Shown here: piece after piece, positions 1 to 11,817 of the stretch
How the letters are laid out: every line of letters begins with the position of its first letter
Position numbering within the stretch: position 1 is the first letter of the stretch
Assembly (NCBI GenBank): GCA_026545225.1
Contig: CM048847.1
Coordinates: 12,632,501 to 12,696,500, forward strand
Direction of reading: 5' to 3'
Origin: Cornus controversa
Taxonomy: Eukaryota; Streptophyta; Magnoliopsida; Cornales; Cornaceae
Length of the DNA: 64,000 nucleotides
Position numbers and translations under genes: made by a program
The notes under the pieces: generated by a model
Seen by the model: the letters and a program-made list of their open reading frames with translations, nothing else
Database searches by the model: none
Told to the model about the DNA's origin: nothing

Positions 1-488
1 GGTTGAGGTGAATTTCCCACAACGGCAATTGGAGACATTCGTTCAAGCACCCGAGTGACATCATTGACACCAACTGAAAATTGTTGCTAACATAAGCAAA
101 CCCAACAAATAATTAGACATTAAATACACAGTCGTAGAAAATATACTAAATCAAGAAGGAGAGACCTGCCATGAAATATAGCATTAAGTTCAAAGATTGA
201 AAAGAAAGACCTTGAGCCATATTTTATCAGGCAAAGCTCTGTCCAATTGTCTGGCTGACTCTATCTCCCTGTTCGACAAGAACATAATCAGACAAAGTTA
301 TTAGTTTGTGAGTGTATGTTTCGAACCCAAAACCAGAGTGTGGAGTGTTACCTCTTGATTGATTTGAGGAGACGAGCAAGACTTTCTCCCTCATAGCAAC
401 TAGATATATATATATATATACACACACAAACAGACGCATAATAAAGAAGGTTAACTTATGATCAAAACCGATCTGAACTGGAAGCCAT
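1..488 (-). CDS. RNase P/MRP p38-like (L7Ae fold) protein, 5' part; runs off the window start
   Basis: Four minus-strand coding blocks join with consistent phases: 469-488 (20 nt, starting MASSSD), 352-399, 211-268 and 1-86. Splice signals are GT donors and AG acceptors at each junction. The product reads MASSSDR, then a block with EGESLARLLKSIK, then IESARQLDRALPDKIWLK, then QQFSVGVNDVTRVLERM, where the window ends. The motif GVNDVTRVLER matches the RNA-binding start of L7Ae-type domains, closest to GVNEVTRALER of Rpp38, a protein subunit of RNase P and RNase MRP acting in tRNA and rRNA processing. The remainder of the domain lies outside the window. The very short first exon rests on phase and plausibility only. 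Family identity is inferred from one motif plus the preceding helix, so another L7Ae-family member is possible. Confidence 0.6.
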
Positions 489-1001
489 GAGCTTTCTTTA
501 ATCATTGAATTGTACACGCGTTGTTGAAGAAGCTTACATTAGTTCTTGAGAAACAAGATTGCTGCACTTTGTTGCATCGTTGGAGTTTTTTCGAGTTGTG
601 TTTCTTCGGCCTCGCATGTTCTATTCACTGTTCTCCTACTGCGGCTGTAAGCCCTAAATTGAAGCGCAATCCTCCCTGTGGCTGTCGTAACGGTTTACTA
701 ATCAGCATAGAGGAGCTGTTCTTTGAGAAATTATTGGATGCTACTTATCCATAGACCACTTAATAAAATTGTTTTTTGCAATTAGTTGAATTCAGTAAGC
801 CATGCTCCTTTTATTTCTATTTTTCTGAGAAATTATTGAATACGCTGGCGTATTCAATTCTTTACCCTATTTTTAGCATTTTTATGTAATGTGAGATTTA
901 AAGGTAATTAAAATTTTGTAACTTAAAATGGTTACGGCAATTTAAGTATTTTGAAAGTTACACTCAGGTTATAATATTTTTCCTCTTGATCTTTTTATTT
1001 T
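489..1001. other. Upstream region of the p38-like gene, no gene seen
   Basis: Between the proposed start codon of the minus-strand p38-like gene and the first transposon. It should hold that gene's 5' leader and promoter. An open frame of 77 codons on the plus strand (521-754) shows no recognisable motif and is treated as chance. From about 760 the sequence becomes AT-rich. Confidence 0.4.
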
Positions 1002-2495
1002 GGGTAGATTATACTCACACCTCTTATGATTTGGACTTATTTCACGTGGAAATAAATTTTGATTAAAGCGACCGTATAAACCAAACGTTTTGCACTCTTG
1101 TAAGAGAGATCTCAAATCGTGTATAGATAGGTATGACACAATGCAAAATGACTTGCATGCCCTTTGACTTTACGAATAACTTATTTAACCTTTATTACAT
1201 AAAATACCCTAACACACACACTCTTTTTCTTCTTTCTCCTTCTCAATCATCTCTCTCTCTTTTTTGTTATAATTAAGTTAAAACTTTTCAAAATGTTTTG
1301 CATAAAATAGGTTGTGTGTCCTTGGAAAAAATACACAATCATCTCTCTCTCTTTTTTGTTATAATTAAGTTAAAACTTTTCAAAATGTTTTGCATAAAAT
1401 AGGTTGTGTGTGCCTGGAAAAATAATACACAAGACATTTAATGTCCATAAATATTTACATTATTTTATATATATATATATATACACACACACATACATAC
1501 ATACATACATACATATTAACTGTTCACAATCATCACCATCATCTTCTCCAATTCACGCTATCAACTTTCACTATCCGACCACCATGGCAGCCTCCATCAC
1601 CAACCCATCATCTACCACTAGCGTTTTCATCAACAAGAAATAACCAAATCAACCACTACCATTAAAGTTGACCCCAAGCTCAATCCTACTCGTTGGTGTC
1701 GTCAACTCCACAATCAACCATAGAAGCCATAACATCCGGCCACACCATCTTTTCCACTTCACCGTCCCAAATCCCCACATGCTAGAGATACCTACTGTCA
1801 AACCATGTAAAGACCCACTTCCGAGTACGTCAACATCCACGAAGAAGACCCAACATGCACCGAAGCTTCACTACCGAAATGGGTCTCCACCTTTGCACCA
1901 TTATCATCGCTCATTATGGCCATCTACCATTGAAGTCAAACAAAGAAGACCCACTATCCTCCATCAATCATCATGGCCATCCACCATTAGGAACTTGTTA
2001 TTGTCAAATGCTTAAATATATCAAATAATGTGTATATTATAAAATTAAACCATTGGCACGTGCAAGCATGGTGTATGTACTTAAGAAGATAATAATGTTG
2101 CGGTAAGGTGGGCATTAAAGAAATGGTGCCCAAGACTAAGAAAAATGAGAGCTTTTGAGAGGTCATATATGTAAACAAAAATAATGGTTACGGTGAGATA
2201 ATAGTGTTTCATGATGATGATGATGAGAGAAAGAGAGGCAGTAATGTGGTGTGAGTGAAATATACATGGGCCATTTCCAAATTTAAAGTGATCTTTAGGA
2301 GTCAAATCAGTCTTTTAAAAATTGATACTTCTAATTATATACCATTAAAAAAGTAGAGGCATATAAGACATTTCATATATAAAGTAACATAGTTAAGAAC
2401 GAAAATATCACTTGGAGTGTGTATGATAGCTATAAGTAAAGTTTGCCTCCGTGCGTAATAAGTCCAAACCTCAGGGGTGTCAGAGATATTTACCC
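1002..2495. mobile_element. MULE-type MITE, copy 1
   Basis: Left end starts GGGTAGATTATACTCACACC and the reverse complement of the right end starts GGGTAAATATCTCTGACACC. Both continue into GATTTGGACTTATT or GGTTTGGACTTATT, giving imperfect terminal inverted repeats. The flanks 993-1001 and 2496-2504 are both ttttatttt, an exact 9 bp target-site duplication as expected for Mutator-like elements. No transposase is present, so it is non-autonomous. The interior holds a 92 bp tandem duplication, a (TA)n(CA)n(CATA)n tract at about 1466-1515 and a CCA-rich stretch at 1530-2000. A second family member lies at 12374-40785. Confidence 0.75.
1244..1427. repeat. 92 bp tandem duplication
   Basis: The segment starting caatcatctctctctc at 1244 recurs at 1336 with almost no change, continuing through the tail gcataaaataggttgtgtg. 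It lies inside the MULE-type MITE. Confidence 0.85.
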
Positions 2496-2504
2496 TTTTA
2501 TTTT

Positions 2505-3782
2505 TTAGAGGATAACAAATGAGAGATAAGGAGGAATAGTTATCCTTCCAAATCCTTCCTTATCATTTCTTTTCTTTTAATAATGCTTATCCAAACACAA
2601 CATTCATTATCATCACATTTCTTTTCTTTCCTTATCCTCCCAAATCCTTCCATCCAAACGAACTAACTCTAGAACAAAAATGATATTTGAAGACATAATT
2701 TATGCCTAAAAAATAAACTGAAACTTTATTTACTACTCCTTAGATTTATTTTAAGTGGGATCCATGATTCTCCCTTAAAATAAAGAGAATATATTATAAG
2801 CCAAAATAGCATATTATGTCATACCCTGATTTTCGACTCCCGAAAATCAAAGGTGAACTCGTCCATTAAACCCTAATGAACCGTCTTAACCTTTAATTTA
2901 CTACGGAAGCTTAATCACATACTTGAACATGTATATGTACAATCTAACCTCAACTAATCCCAATGAGCCCTACACGTAGCCACATGCATATTGACATGGT
3001 TGTGGACTGCAAATTTTGATTAAACGAAATATTCCCTATGATCAATCGACATGGGTATTCCGCACAATCGAAATTGGATTTTCGCACAATCGAAATGGTC
3101 GATTAATCAGTGAGGTATCGAAGTACTATCGAGATCCTACTGGAATTGGGGTCCTTGTTATCGAAATATTAGTGGGTACATTAGTATCCACTTAACTCTA
3201 TAAATTTTTTTTTTATATATATAGTAAATATAATTTTTTGGAGTTTAGAATGGTAATGACCTATTAAATCTTGAGTGATGTACCCACTTAGTTTTATAAA
3301 AAAACAAATTATAGTCTGAACTTTTGCGTTCGTATCCAGTTGTACAAATTCCTAGTACAAATTCCTGGCTACACTCCTGGTCATGAGGTTCTAGGAGCAA
3401 AATGCATGGATGCACAGGGGACCATGTCAACATGCAAAATAATGACGAAGAAAATCAACAATTTTCCTCCTTACATTTAAAGAATAAATAGACAATCAAT
3501 CAAAATGAAACGAGCAGAAAGAACTATATAGAGGAGTAAGGTATGATCAACTTGCTCTAATAGCATAATAAATATCAAATTGAAGAATAAACAATATAAC
3601 AAACCCAAAGGAGTATATCTCTCTTCTTATATTCTCCTATTTGTGTTTACATACATACATATATATATATATACACATACATATATATATATATACATAC
3701 ATATATATATATATAGATGTGTGTGAAAGAACACAAACATGTAAAATCAATACAGTCAAAGACTTGAAAATCTCCTCCAATG
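2505..3782. other. Repeat-derived intergenic DNA, no gene seen
   Basis: AT-rich, with no open frame carrying a recognisable motif. The string tgtcataccctgattttcg near 2817 resembles the start of a plant LTR, but no matching end was found. A (TA)n/(CATA)n microsatellite covers about 3652-3715. Confidence 0.4.
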
Positions 3783-3787
3783 ATATT

Positions 3788-4654
3788 TGTACACACAAAT
3801 TTCGTGTCCGAAAACCTAGGAACGAAATTGAGTAACAAACAATTAATTTTATTAATTTCAGAAAAAGGGGTACAATTCTCTGTGGTCGATTCTTTTACAA
3901 TAAAGAATCTTCCTCTGATTCAATCTCCTTGATTTTCGGTACAAGGGCTTCGAAAGCTTGTTCTTGAATCGGTAGTGACGAGCTTTCTTCAAAACTTCAA
4001 GATTGAGGAAGGCTTGTCTGGATTTTCGATCGAGGGCCGATAGAGCTTGATCTCGAACGGTGGATTGAAGGTCTTTGGAGAAGAACGACACTTGTGTGGC
4101 GTGCTTGATGCTCTTCGTCTTCAGAACTTCGAAGGTTGAAGGTCTTTGAAGTAGAACAGCACTTGTGTGGCGTGCTTGATGTTCTTCGTCTTCAGATTCT
4201 TCGAGGACTTAAGATCTTTGAAGTAAAACGGCACTTGTGTGGCGTGCTTGACGTTCTTCGTCTTCAGAACTTCGAGTCTTCGTTGAGGCAGAGGTTTGGC
4301 AGAGCTTTTGTGTTCTCTTGAACTCTTTGTGTCTGTCCTCCTCTCCTTCTGTCTGCCTCCTTGAATGTGTAGGGTGACCTTATATTTATAGGCAAAAGGG
4401 GTGGAGGTTTATTTTGGTAACTCCCCATTAATTGTGCCAACTGCCATAAAAAGAGATTTTGCCTCCTTTTATATGTAAATAAATTAAATTTAAATTTGAA
4501 TTATCACACATGTTTTTTAAAGGCCTGAACCTTCACGATTTTGACACGTGTCTGTTGCTGGGACCCACAATCGTAGACTTAAATTGATCAAAATTGTTTG
4601 ACTTATTGACCAATTGGACGGTGATTAAACCATCATAAAATTTATGTGTCTACA
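3788..4654 (-). mobile_element. Solo LTR, 867 bp
   Basis: Read on the minus strand it starts TGTAGACACATAAATTTT and ends GTGTGTACA, the usual TG...CA ends. The five bases on either side (3783-3787 and 4655-4659) are both atatt, a clean 5 bp target-site duplication. No second LTR or internal coding region is present, so the internal part was probably lost by recombination between the two LTRs. Lineage is undetermined. A 72 bp tandem array lies in its middle. Confidence 0.75.
4066..4280. repeat. Three-copy ~72 bp tandem array inside the solo LTR
   Basis: Units begin near 4066, 4138 and 4211 and share the core cacttgtgtggcgtgcttga followed by ttcttcgtcttcag. Copies differ by a few bases. Confidence 0.8.
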
Positions 4655-4722
4655 ATATTCTCTAACAAAAGCAAAATTTCCTTAATAATTAATACCTGTT
4701 GTTTTCCTTGTTCATAAGAATG

Positions 4723-4846
4723 GGGGACGCAACAAACGGACATTAGTCCAAATAGTATGAACTTGAGGTTAAGAGTTCGAGCCTTTTAGGGGCAGTATTA
4801 ATATTGTGGGTGTGTTTATGTTTACTTGAATTTTTTTTTTTTTAAA
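4723..4846 (+). mobile_element. Possible tRNA-derived SINE fragment
   Basis: Contains ggttaagagttcgagcc, which resembles a Pol III box B, followed by a short spacer, a gtgggtgtgtttatgt tract and a run of T. This is the usual layout of plant SINE tails. No convincing box A or target-site duplication was found, so this is tentative. Confidence 0.3.
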
Positions 4847-5107
4847 ATGGGTGGATGCGTTTTGACGCAGGCGACATCACAATTGGAACACATTAACAGA
4901 ATCCTCAACAAATACGCACAGATACAGTTGTTAAATCTGTCCTTGGCCATCGTTCAAATGTATTTTCTGTGTAAAATTTTAAGAGTAAGAAAAAAGCCAT
5001 ACATGTATCTATCTGAGTGTTTTTATAAAGAACCTCATCAAGAAAACAAGGAACCAGCAACCAATTTTCTCAAAGGCTGAGAAGAAAATAATCAATTGTA
5101 AAGCATT

Positions 5108-8100
5108 CTATCTTGGGGATGCTTCACTCCCATCTTTCTTCAAAATAGAGCATAAAACCTGCCTTGAAATATAAGTTTCAAGCTCCCTCGAGACCTCTGT
5201 TAACTTCAAATCGAAATTGCTTTTATACTTGTTCTTTGGTGATGCTACAGAACATGAGAACATTCTCGGAGAACTGGAAAAGCGTCTTCTTGGGCTCGAA
5301 AATCGTCCTGGTGACCCTGGAACCCTTTCTTTAGAAATGAGAGGTGTCAAGCCAGATCCCATACCGGCCACATTTCTATCTGAGTTCATCAGTGGCCCGC
5401 TTTTTGTCTCCGATGGAAGTGGCTTCAGTGAATCACTTTCTGTCATTGGCTTCTGTTTCATGATCCTTTCTCTGGCCTTTTGGGCTTGCATTAGAGCTTT
5501 CTCTCTGCTCATGTTTATAAGTTTCCATGGGTCTATGCTTGCATGGAGGCCTTGCTTCTTGGTCAAGCTGGAGGGATCAGGTTCTCCATCAATTCTTATA
5601 GATAATCTTGGTGGGTTCTGAAAATTACAAGCAACTATCCAGTAAAGCTAGTGATAAAGGTCTGCAAGGTAGAAAAACCTAAGGCAGGTTTGTCAAAACT
5701 AAATACCTGATTTATCCTATGTTCTCCACATATAACCCGAGAGACAAATGTCGGCTTTTCAGGTGAATCAGAGTCAATGCTCTCATCTGAAGAGATATCT
5801 GAAGAGAAATCTGAATCTTCAAATGGTTCTAGTTCCACAGACCGGTTCTCCTCTTTCATTGCCAGGATGTAATCATATGTTCTCATTCCCTGCAGGCAAC
5901 AATCAGGCATGTGTCTAGGAGAACAAAAGAGATGGAAAAAATGCTTGGTATATCTGAATGAACAATGTTCCTATCCAGTTTGTTGAATTCGTAAATCATT
6001 AGAGCTCTTTCAAGCAAGTAGAGTGGTGGTAGTGGAAGGAAGATGAGGGCATTATTGTTCATCATAGAAGCACAGGAAAACTAGACTGTCTAGCTTTCAG
6101 AGAATCTACTCAATATAAAACAATTTGTGAAAGTGAAATTCTAGCAAATTATGTTTGGAAATATTAGTGTTGTAAGACCATATTTTCAGCTAGGCCCAAG
6201 TTCATTCAGTTTCATTAGATGGAATTAAGTTGTCCAAACAAGCCAGAGGATAAGATATGTGAGATCCTGAGACGTGGTTGAGCCACTGTAGAAGTTGCAG
6301 CAAAGGACTTCTTCCGTGATTATCAGTGGGGCAATTTTAACAATTACTCGTAAAACTTATGCCCATTGATTGCAAGGACACCTTTTGACAGGTGTAAGAC
6401 CACAAATACACTGGTTTAGGGTGAATACAATTTATGGCTCCCAGGGATCAGCTGATAACAAATTGGTTCAGTGGAGTATAGAAGATGAAGCAATATCTAC
6501 TAATATCTGGTTTGTTTAGAAATAATAAAATCAGGATCGACAATACTATGAGATAAGTGGGCAAATACAGCCAAGCCAGTTCATTTTTTACAGAACGAAC
6601 TTCCATATGATATCATAAATTCAATCTTAATGAATTTTTCTTTATTTTTTTATTTTTTGGCAGTCCTAAACATGACGTATGTATTCTGGTACAGCTGGGG
6701 GTCTGCTTTACCGTTGCATCAAAAGGAGTCTTATTTTATTAAATAAGAGGAGCATTGAACCCATCCTTTATCTGTGTACACGGACACATTTCTTGTGCAA
6801 TGGGTTCTTAAGTATGAGGAGGGAGGGAGGGATATTGGGAAGTCAGATAAAGAAATGACCAATTATGGTCCTTTCCCATTGTTACCAGCCTCAGCAAACT
6901 CACATGATGTTGGCAGTCATCTTTGCATGATAGCCATGAATAATACCTTTCGGATGAGAACTACATGAAAGAAGAAAAGCTGTCCCAGTGCTGCTGAACC
7001 ATACGCTGTCATAAAAACCAACAAAACCTGCAACATATTGACAACTAAAAATCAGTTGTGAAGATAATATATATTTAAAATGGTTTCAAGTGAACACAGA
7101 GAGCAGGAAAAGAATGAGAAATATTACAGATATCGCTGCAAGAACTCCTCTTGGGAACTCAACATAGAGCTTCCTCTCCAGGTCTCGCTCTATCCCTCTT
7201 TTATCTGCAAAGCATCTAATAAATATGGCAACGGCAGTTCCTCCTTCTATTATAAGCTGTGCCACTACCAATTTGATTAGCATCGGAAACATCTATAACC
7301 GATAAGTTCTTCAACACTACTTATTAAGTTGATCTTAAATAAATAGAAGATGCAAATCTTTAACTGACCATTAACAAGACAAAAATCATTAGAAGGAAGA
7401 ATGTTGTGTAATTCTTTTTCCCAACACAGTTGTTTAGCCACTGGAAAATACAAAGACATACAGCACTGTTAAAACATGGTAACATTTAACATGATAGCAT
7501 TTTCACACATTAAATAAATAGAGGTTAGTGTTAAAACAAAGAAAAACCACCCTGCTTCTTACCCTGCAGTGATGATCAAACCCTTCAACACAACGGTTGC
7601 AGGTCCTACAGTGCTTGCTGTGTTTTTTTACCTGCAAAGGGATAAACGTTTAAGATAGCCATGTATGTTCTATTACAATAGCAAATGAAGCCACATTTCA
7701 TCATTGAAGCCAACAGTCATTATCTAAACCATTGTAAGGTAACCTGAACAATTCTCACTTAACCATGCACTTCCTCACTAGCAGAATTATGATGGAGTTC
7801 TCTGATTCTCTCTCTTTTCTCTTTAATTTATTTATTTTTTCCTGGGTCAGGATTTATCCATCTATATTTCCTCTTTCTAAATATGATTAAATGCAGAAGC
7901 TTGATTCCCAAAAAGCATTACAGATACACAGCCTACCTCAAAATCGCAAAGTGAGCAATAGGAGATGTCATCCTCTTTCGGGTGAGGTGAGACTGAATCA
8001 TCCTTCATGACAAAAGGAAATGGGAGCAAGGGCTCCATTTGAGCACTGGTTTTCAAAGGATCCAGGTACTTCCTCCTTATACAAGTCGTAAGGATCTTGC

Positions 8101-11100
8101 GCTCCAGTCTCCTGAAAAACCTCATAATAATCTGACCTAAAATAAACCCATAATTTAACTTTGGGAACCCATTAGATTTTATTCTTCTCTTCTTTCTAAA
8201 ACTTGTTTTGTCAGTTGGGTCGATGGCGGTACATCTCACAAACAGAAACGTTACTGCAAGTGCCTGAAAATTAATAGAAACAGTTGATTAATTAATTTGA
8301 GTATTGAGATTGCTGACTAGAGATTTAAGGAAGAAAGAGGGTAGTTGTGATGATTAAAATTTGCATTTTGACTCATTACCACAAAGGAGAAGATTGCGGT
8401 GACAGTGACTTCGGCAGTTCTGTTTCCAAGAAAAAGCCCCAAGAAGCAATAGAAGGCCATGACCAGGAAACTGTATATTGCCATTCCCACCATCTGCAAT
8501 AGGAATGATGAATAATGTGGTGCAGTATCAAAATGTTAGAGCATTCAATATTCAAGTTTTCATCATCACATTGAGGGTAAACAAAATTCAGTCAGTTTCG
8601 TACACAAAGGGGAAAATTTAAGATTTCCAGTTTGAATTCTAGTCCATTAGAAATCAACGAATTAATGAGGCAACGTAATTCCAAAATCCTAATCATTCAC
8701 AAAGAGTAAATTTCTCACAAAGTGATTGGACCTATGAAGTACGGATACTTCCTCGGAGGTCCTGTGGCAGTATCAGATACGTATCCGGTACGGATACGGC
8801 CGGACACGTATCGGATACTTCCGGGAAGTATCAAATTTTTTAAAATAATTTTTTCATTTTCGGATACGCCAGGATATTTGGGGATACGTGGTGGATTCTT
8901 CTAGGATACGTTTGGGCAAACTTGTAATTTTTTTTTTATAAAAAAGATGGTGGCCTTATTGTAATATTAAAAAGCTTAGTTAAAAGGTGGAGCTTAATTT
9001 GTAATAAATCAAAATATCTTTAATGTTGAAAAAAATAAATCTTTAAGTTAAAACTTAAAACTTAATTTGTGTTCTATTAATTTTTTTGTATATATATATA
9101 TATATTTGCCGTATCCCGCCGACCCGTATCCTATTTTTTTGATATTTGCCGTATCGCCGTATCCGTATCCCGTATATATATCCGTGCTTCATAGGATTGG
9201 ACTAAGTGAGTGAAAATAAATGAATAATCTTTTGGGCTTTGAAGGCCACCTTAAAAAGTCTGGATTTAAAAAATAAAAAATAAAAATAAATGAGAACAAG
9301 TGAGTGAAAATAAAAAGTCTGAATACTAGTCCATTAGAAGTCAACGAATTAATGAGGCAACCTAATTTCAAAATCCTAATCATTCAACAAAGATTTAATT
9401 TCTCACAAAGTGATTAGACTAAGTGAGTGAAAATAAATAGATAAATAAATAAACTTCTGGGTTTGGAAAGGCGACCTTAGGAGGAAGTATTCAATTAGGA
9501 TTTTTAAGGATTTTAAAAGACTTAGTAAAGGATTTTAAAAAACTTAGTCTGGGCGTATTCAATCCAGACTTTTATAGACTTTTAAAGAGTCCATACAAAT
9601 CTGGTTGTCTTCAATTAGGATTTTTAAAAAGTGTACAAAAGTCTAAGTGTATTCAAAAAGTCATAGATATTGAAAGATTTCATTAAGTGGTGGATTTTGG
9701 TGGATTTGATGGTGGAAGGTATAAATACCGAAGCCCATAACAAATACAACATTTCTCCCATAAATTTTGGTAGACTTTTTTTTCTTCTACAGAATACAAA
9801 TAACCTTTCCCCATGTAGAGACCTTGGTTGTGTGTAAGAGGTGTGTTTGCCCCCTCTTGTCCCCAAGGGGCTTATGATCCATATCGTCTGGTGAGGAAAG
9901 AGGATGTGTTATATATGTGGTGTGCTCTCTCCAAATGGTATGAGGCCTTTTGGAGTAAAACTCAAGAACAAAACCGTGCGGGTTAGGTCCAAAGCGGACA
10001 ATATCATACCATGTGGTGGAGCGGGTCGTTACAAATGGTATTAGAGCTAGAACTAGCTGGAAGTGTGCCAACGAGAATGTTGGGCCTCCAAGGGGGATGG
10101 ATTGTAGAGACCTTGGTTGTGTGGAATAGGTGTGTTTGTCCTCTCTTGTCCCCAAGGGGCTTCTGATCCCACATCGCCGAGGTGTGAAAAGAGGATGTGA
10201 TATATATGTGGTGTGCTCTCTCCAAATGGTATGAGGCTTTTGGGATAAAAGCTAAGAACAAAACCGTGCGGGATAGGCCAAAGCGGACAATATTATACCA
10301 TGTGGTGGAGCGGGTCGTTACACTTCATCTCAAGGTACACTCCTTTTTTCTTTCTTGATTTTTTTTTCTCTCTTCTCAGATTCTCTCTCTTTCTATTGGA
10401 TTAGGAAAACTTGTAAAACTTGAGTTTCCAGACAAGTTGATGATCAATCTTTTCCACTATGGGAAGGATTAATCCCTCTACTTAGGTTCAAGGTTCTCCA
10501 ATTATCTATCTAATGATTTAACCTAGACCCTATAAGTACAGTCGATACTTTTTTTTCTCTTTTTTCATAATGTGCGATTGAAATATGAGAAATGGTTGAT
10601 ATATAATTTGTGTTCATCAAGTGAGTTACTTTATTATCCTCGCTCTTTCCTGGAATATTTGCACTACACAATAATTTTTAGACAATATATCAGGTGAGAG
10701 ATTATCCATTTTGCATTATAACTACCCCTTGAGCCATTGGTTTACTCGTATGCCCAAGAATAGAATTCAAGGATACAAATAAATAAAATATGTTGAAGAA
10801 ATCAATACAAGTGTATAAAAATCTATCGAAGTCTTTAATAGAAGTCTATACAAATCAATGAAAGTCTGTAATAAAAGTCTATAAAAATCCATGAATTCAC
10901 GTAATTCTGTCACTTAAAAAATGTCTTTCAAAATCCTTTAAAATTCTAAATGACTACACCCTCCTTAAAATGTCTAGATTTAAAAAATAAAAAATATATG
11001 AGAACAAGTTTTTGGGAGCTCCCAACTAGGAATAAAAAAGGTTTTTGGGAGCTAAAAGAAAACGAAAGAAAATGACTACATAAATAAGAACAAGTTTTGT

Positions 11101-11817
11101 TTTGTATATATGTAGGCACCAATAGACAGACGCAAACTGCTGGGAAGTCAAAGCAGCATGCCTGGAAGGTGACCCTTTTTATACATTAGAATTGATATAA
11201 GAGAAGGGCCTCTGAAAAAGGCTAAATCCTATGCCATTTCCCTCTTCTCCCCTTCTCATTCATATATAGAAATAGATATAGATATACAGATGGGAGAGGT
11301 TTAAAAGAGAAAAAATGTAAGAAGTTCGGTAAGCAGATATGTAGATGAAGATTCTGAAGGAGCCTCAAACAACAACCGGCCAGTTAACTTCTCAGCCGTT
11401 GGACTTATATAGCTACAGCCTCCGCTTGGCAATTCAAGATTAAGGGTACAGATGACACCCTTCCCTTGATACATGTAGCCTTTTTTACACCACAATCAGA
11501 GACATCAAGGCAACCAAAATCACATACTATGTCAAAACCATACAAATTTTGCAGAAGAAAATAGAAAGAAGAGCAGAGAGAAAAGAGTACTGTGATTTAT
11601 AAACCCTAGCCTTATACAAAGTGAAGAGAACATCTGAGACCCTAACCCTAGAAGCTGCAGTGCTTATATAAACAAGTGGGTAATATATATATAAGAAATC
11701 AATGAACATAAATACCAGCAAAGACAGATATATTGATTGATATGTTGCAATGGAGGGAGGGAGAGAAAAATGTACCTGCAAAGGGTGGAGAGGGCGTTGC
11801 CAACCATGGCGTCTCAT
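5108..11817 (-). CDS. DHHC-type protein S-acyltransferase (palmitoyltransferase), complete
   Basis: Nine coding exons: 11776-11817, 8380-8493, 7937-8263, 7563-7631, 7369-7440, 7128-7256, 6947-7027, 5707-5889 and 5108-5617. They total 1527 nt (508 codons plus stop) with GT-AG junctions and unbroken phase. The protein starts [14 protein letters not shown]. Two membrane spans (about residues 15-75) precede the cysteine-rich domain, with [17 protein letters not shown] and [14 protein letters not shown] around residues 170-200; DHHC contains the catalytic cysteine. Two further spans follow ([17 protein letters not shown] and [19 protein letters not shown]). The acidic, serine-rich C-terminal tail includes [19 protein letters not shown], typical of the plant subgroup with Arabidopsis PAT19-PAT22. 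Such enzymes attach palmitate to cysteines of membrane-associated proteins at endomembranes or plasma membrane. No lesion was seen. Intron 1 (8494-11775) carries several transposons. Confidence 0.93.
8732..9194. mobile_element. hAT-like MITE, 463 bp
   Basis: Starts CTATGAAGTACGGATAC and ends GTATATATATCCGTGCTTCATAG, so the termini are inverted repeats. The flanks 8724-8731 and 9195-9202 are both gattggac, an 8 bp target-site duplication as made by hAT transposases. The second copy of the surrounding duplication (9405-9421) reads caaagtgattagactaag with no insert, which fixes the ends. The subterminal regions repeat cggatac/gtatccg motifs. There is no coding capacity. Confidence 0.8.
9480..10964. 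mobile_element. PIF/Harbinger-like non-autonomous element
   Basis: The left end GGAGGAAGTATTCAATTAGG and the reverse complement of the right end GGAGGGTGTAGTCATTTAG continue as imperfect inverted repeats into GGATTTTAAAAGAC and GGATTTTGAAAGAC. The flanks 9477-9479 and 10965-10967 are both TTA, the Harbinger target-site duplication. The uninterrupted site is preserved in duplication copy 1 (about 9246-9262). Removing the nested TRIM leaves about 976 bp with no transposase. Confidence 0.75.
9814..10322 (+). mobile_element. TRIM (miniature LTR retrotransposon), 509 bp
   Basis: Two LTRs of 220 bp each (9814-10033 and 10103-10322) start TGTAGAGACCTTGG and end GGGTCGTTACA. The interior is only 69 bp. 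Two bases after the first LTR comes TGGTATTAGAGC, one base from the common plant primer-binding site complementary to initiator tRNA-Met. A purine tract AAGGGGGATGG lies just before the second LTR. There is no coding capacity, so it must have used enzymes from another element. The flanks cccca and cttca match at three of five positions, so the target-site duplication is decayed. It sits inside the PIF-like element. Confidence 0.85.

Larger units (their letters stand above)
8634..11008. repeat. Tandem duplication in intron 1, each copy carrying a different transposon
   Basis: Copy 1 covers 8634-9300 and copy 2 covers 9321-11008. Both run from gaatnctagtccattagaa through gaattaatgaggcaac and tttctcacaaagtgatt to tttaaaaaataaaaaat and gagaacaag. 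Copy 1 is interrupted by a hAT-like MITE and copy 2 by a PIF/Harbinger-like element. Each copy therefore shows the empty site of the other insertion. Without the insertions each unit is about 195-200 bp. Confidence 0.8.

Noticed and set aside
1668-2015. Plus-strand frame of 115 codons rich in proline and histidine
   Set aside because: Low-complexity CCA-rich interior of a MITE; no homologous motif and no splice context.
5217-5621. Plus-strand frame of 134 codons
   Set aside because: Antisense shadow of the last S-acyltransferase exon.
9814-10322. Cassandra-type TRIM with 5S rRNA in the LTR
   Set aside because: No 5S box A/IE/C-like sequence could be found in the 220 bp LTRs.
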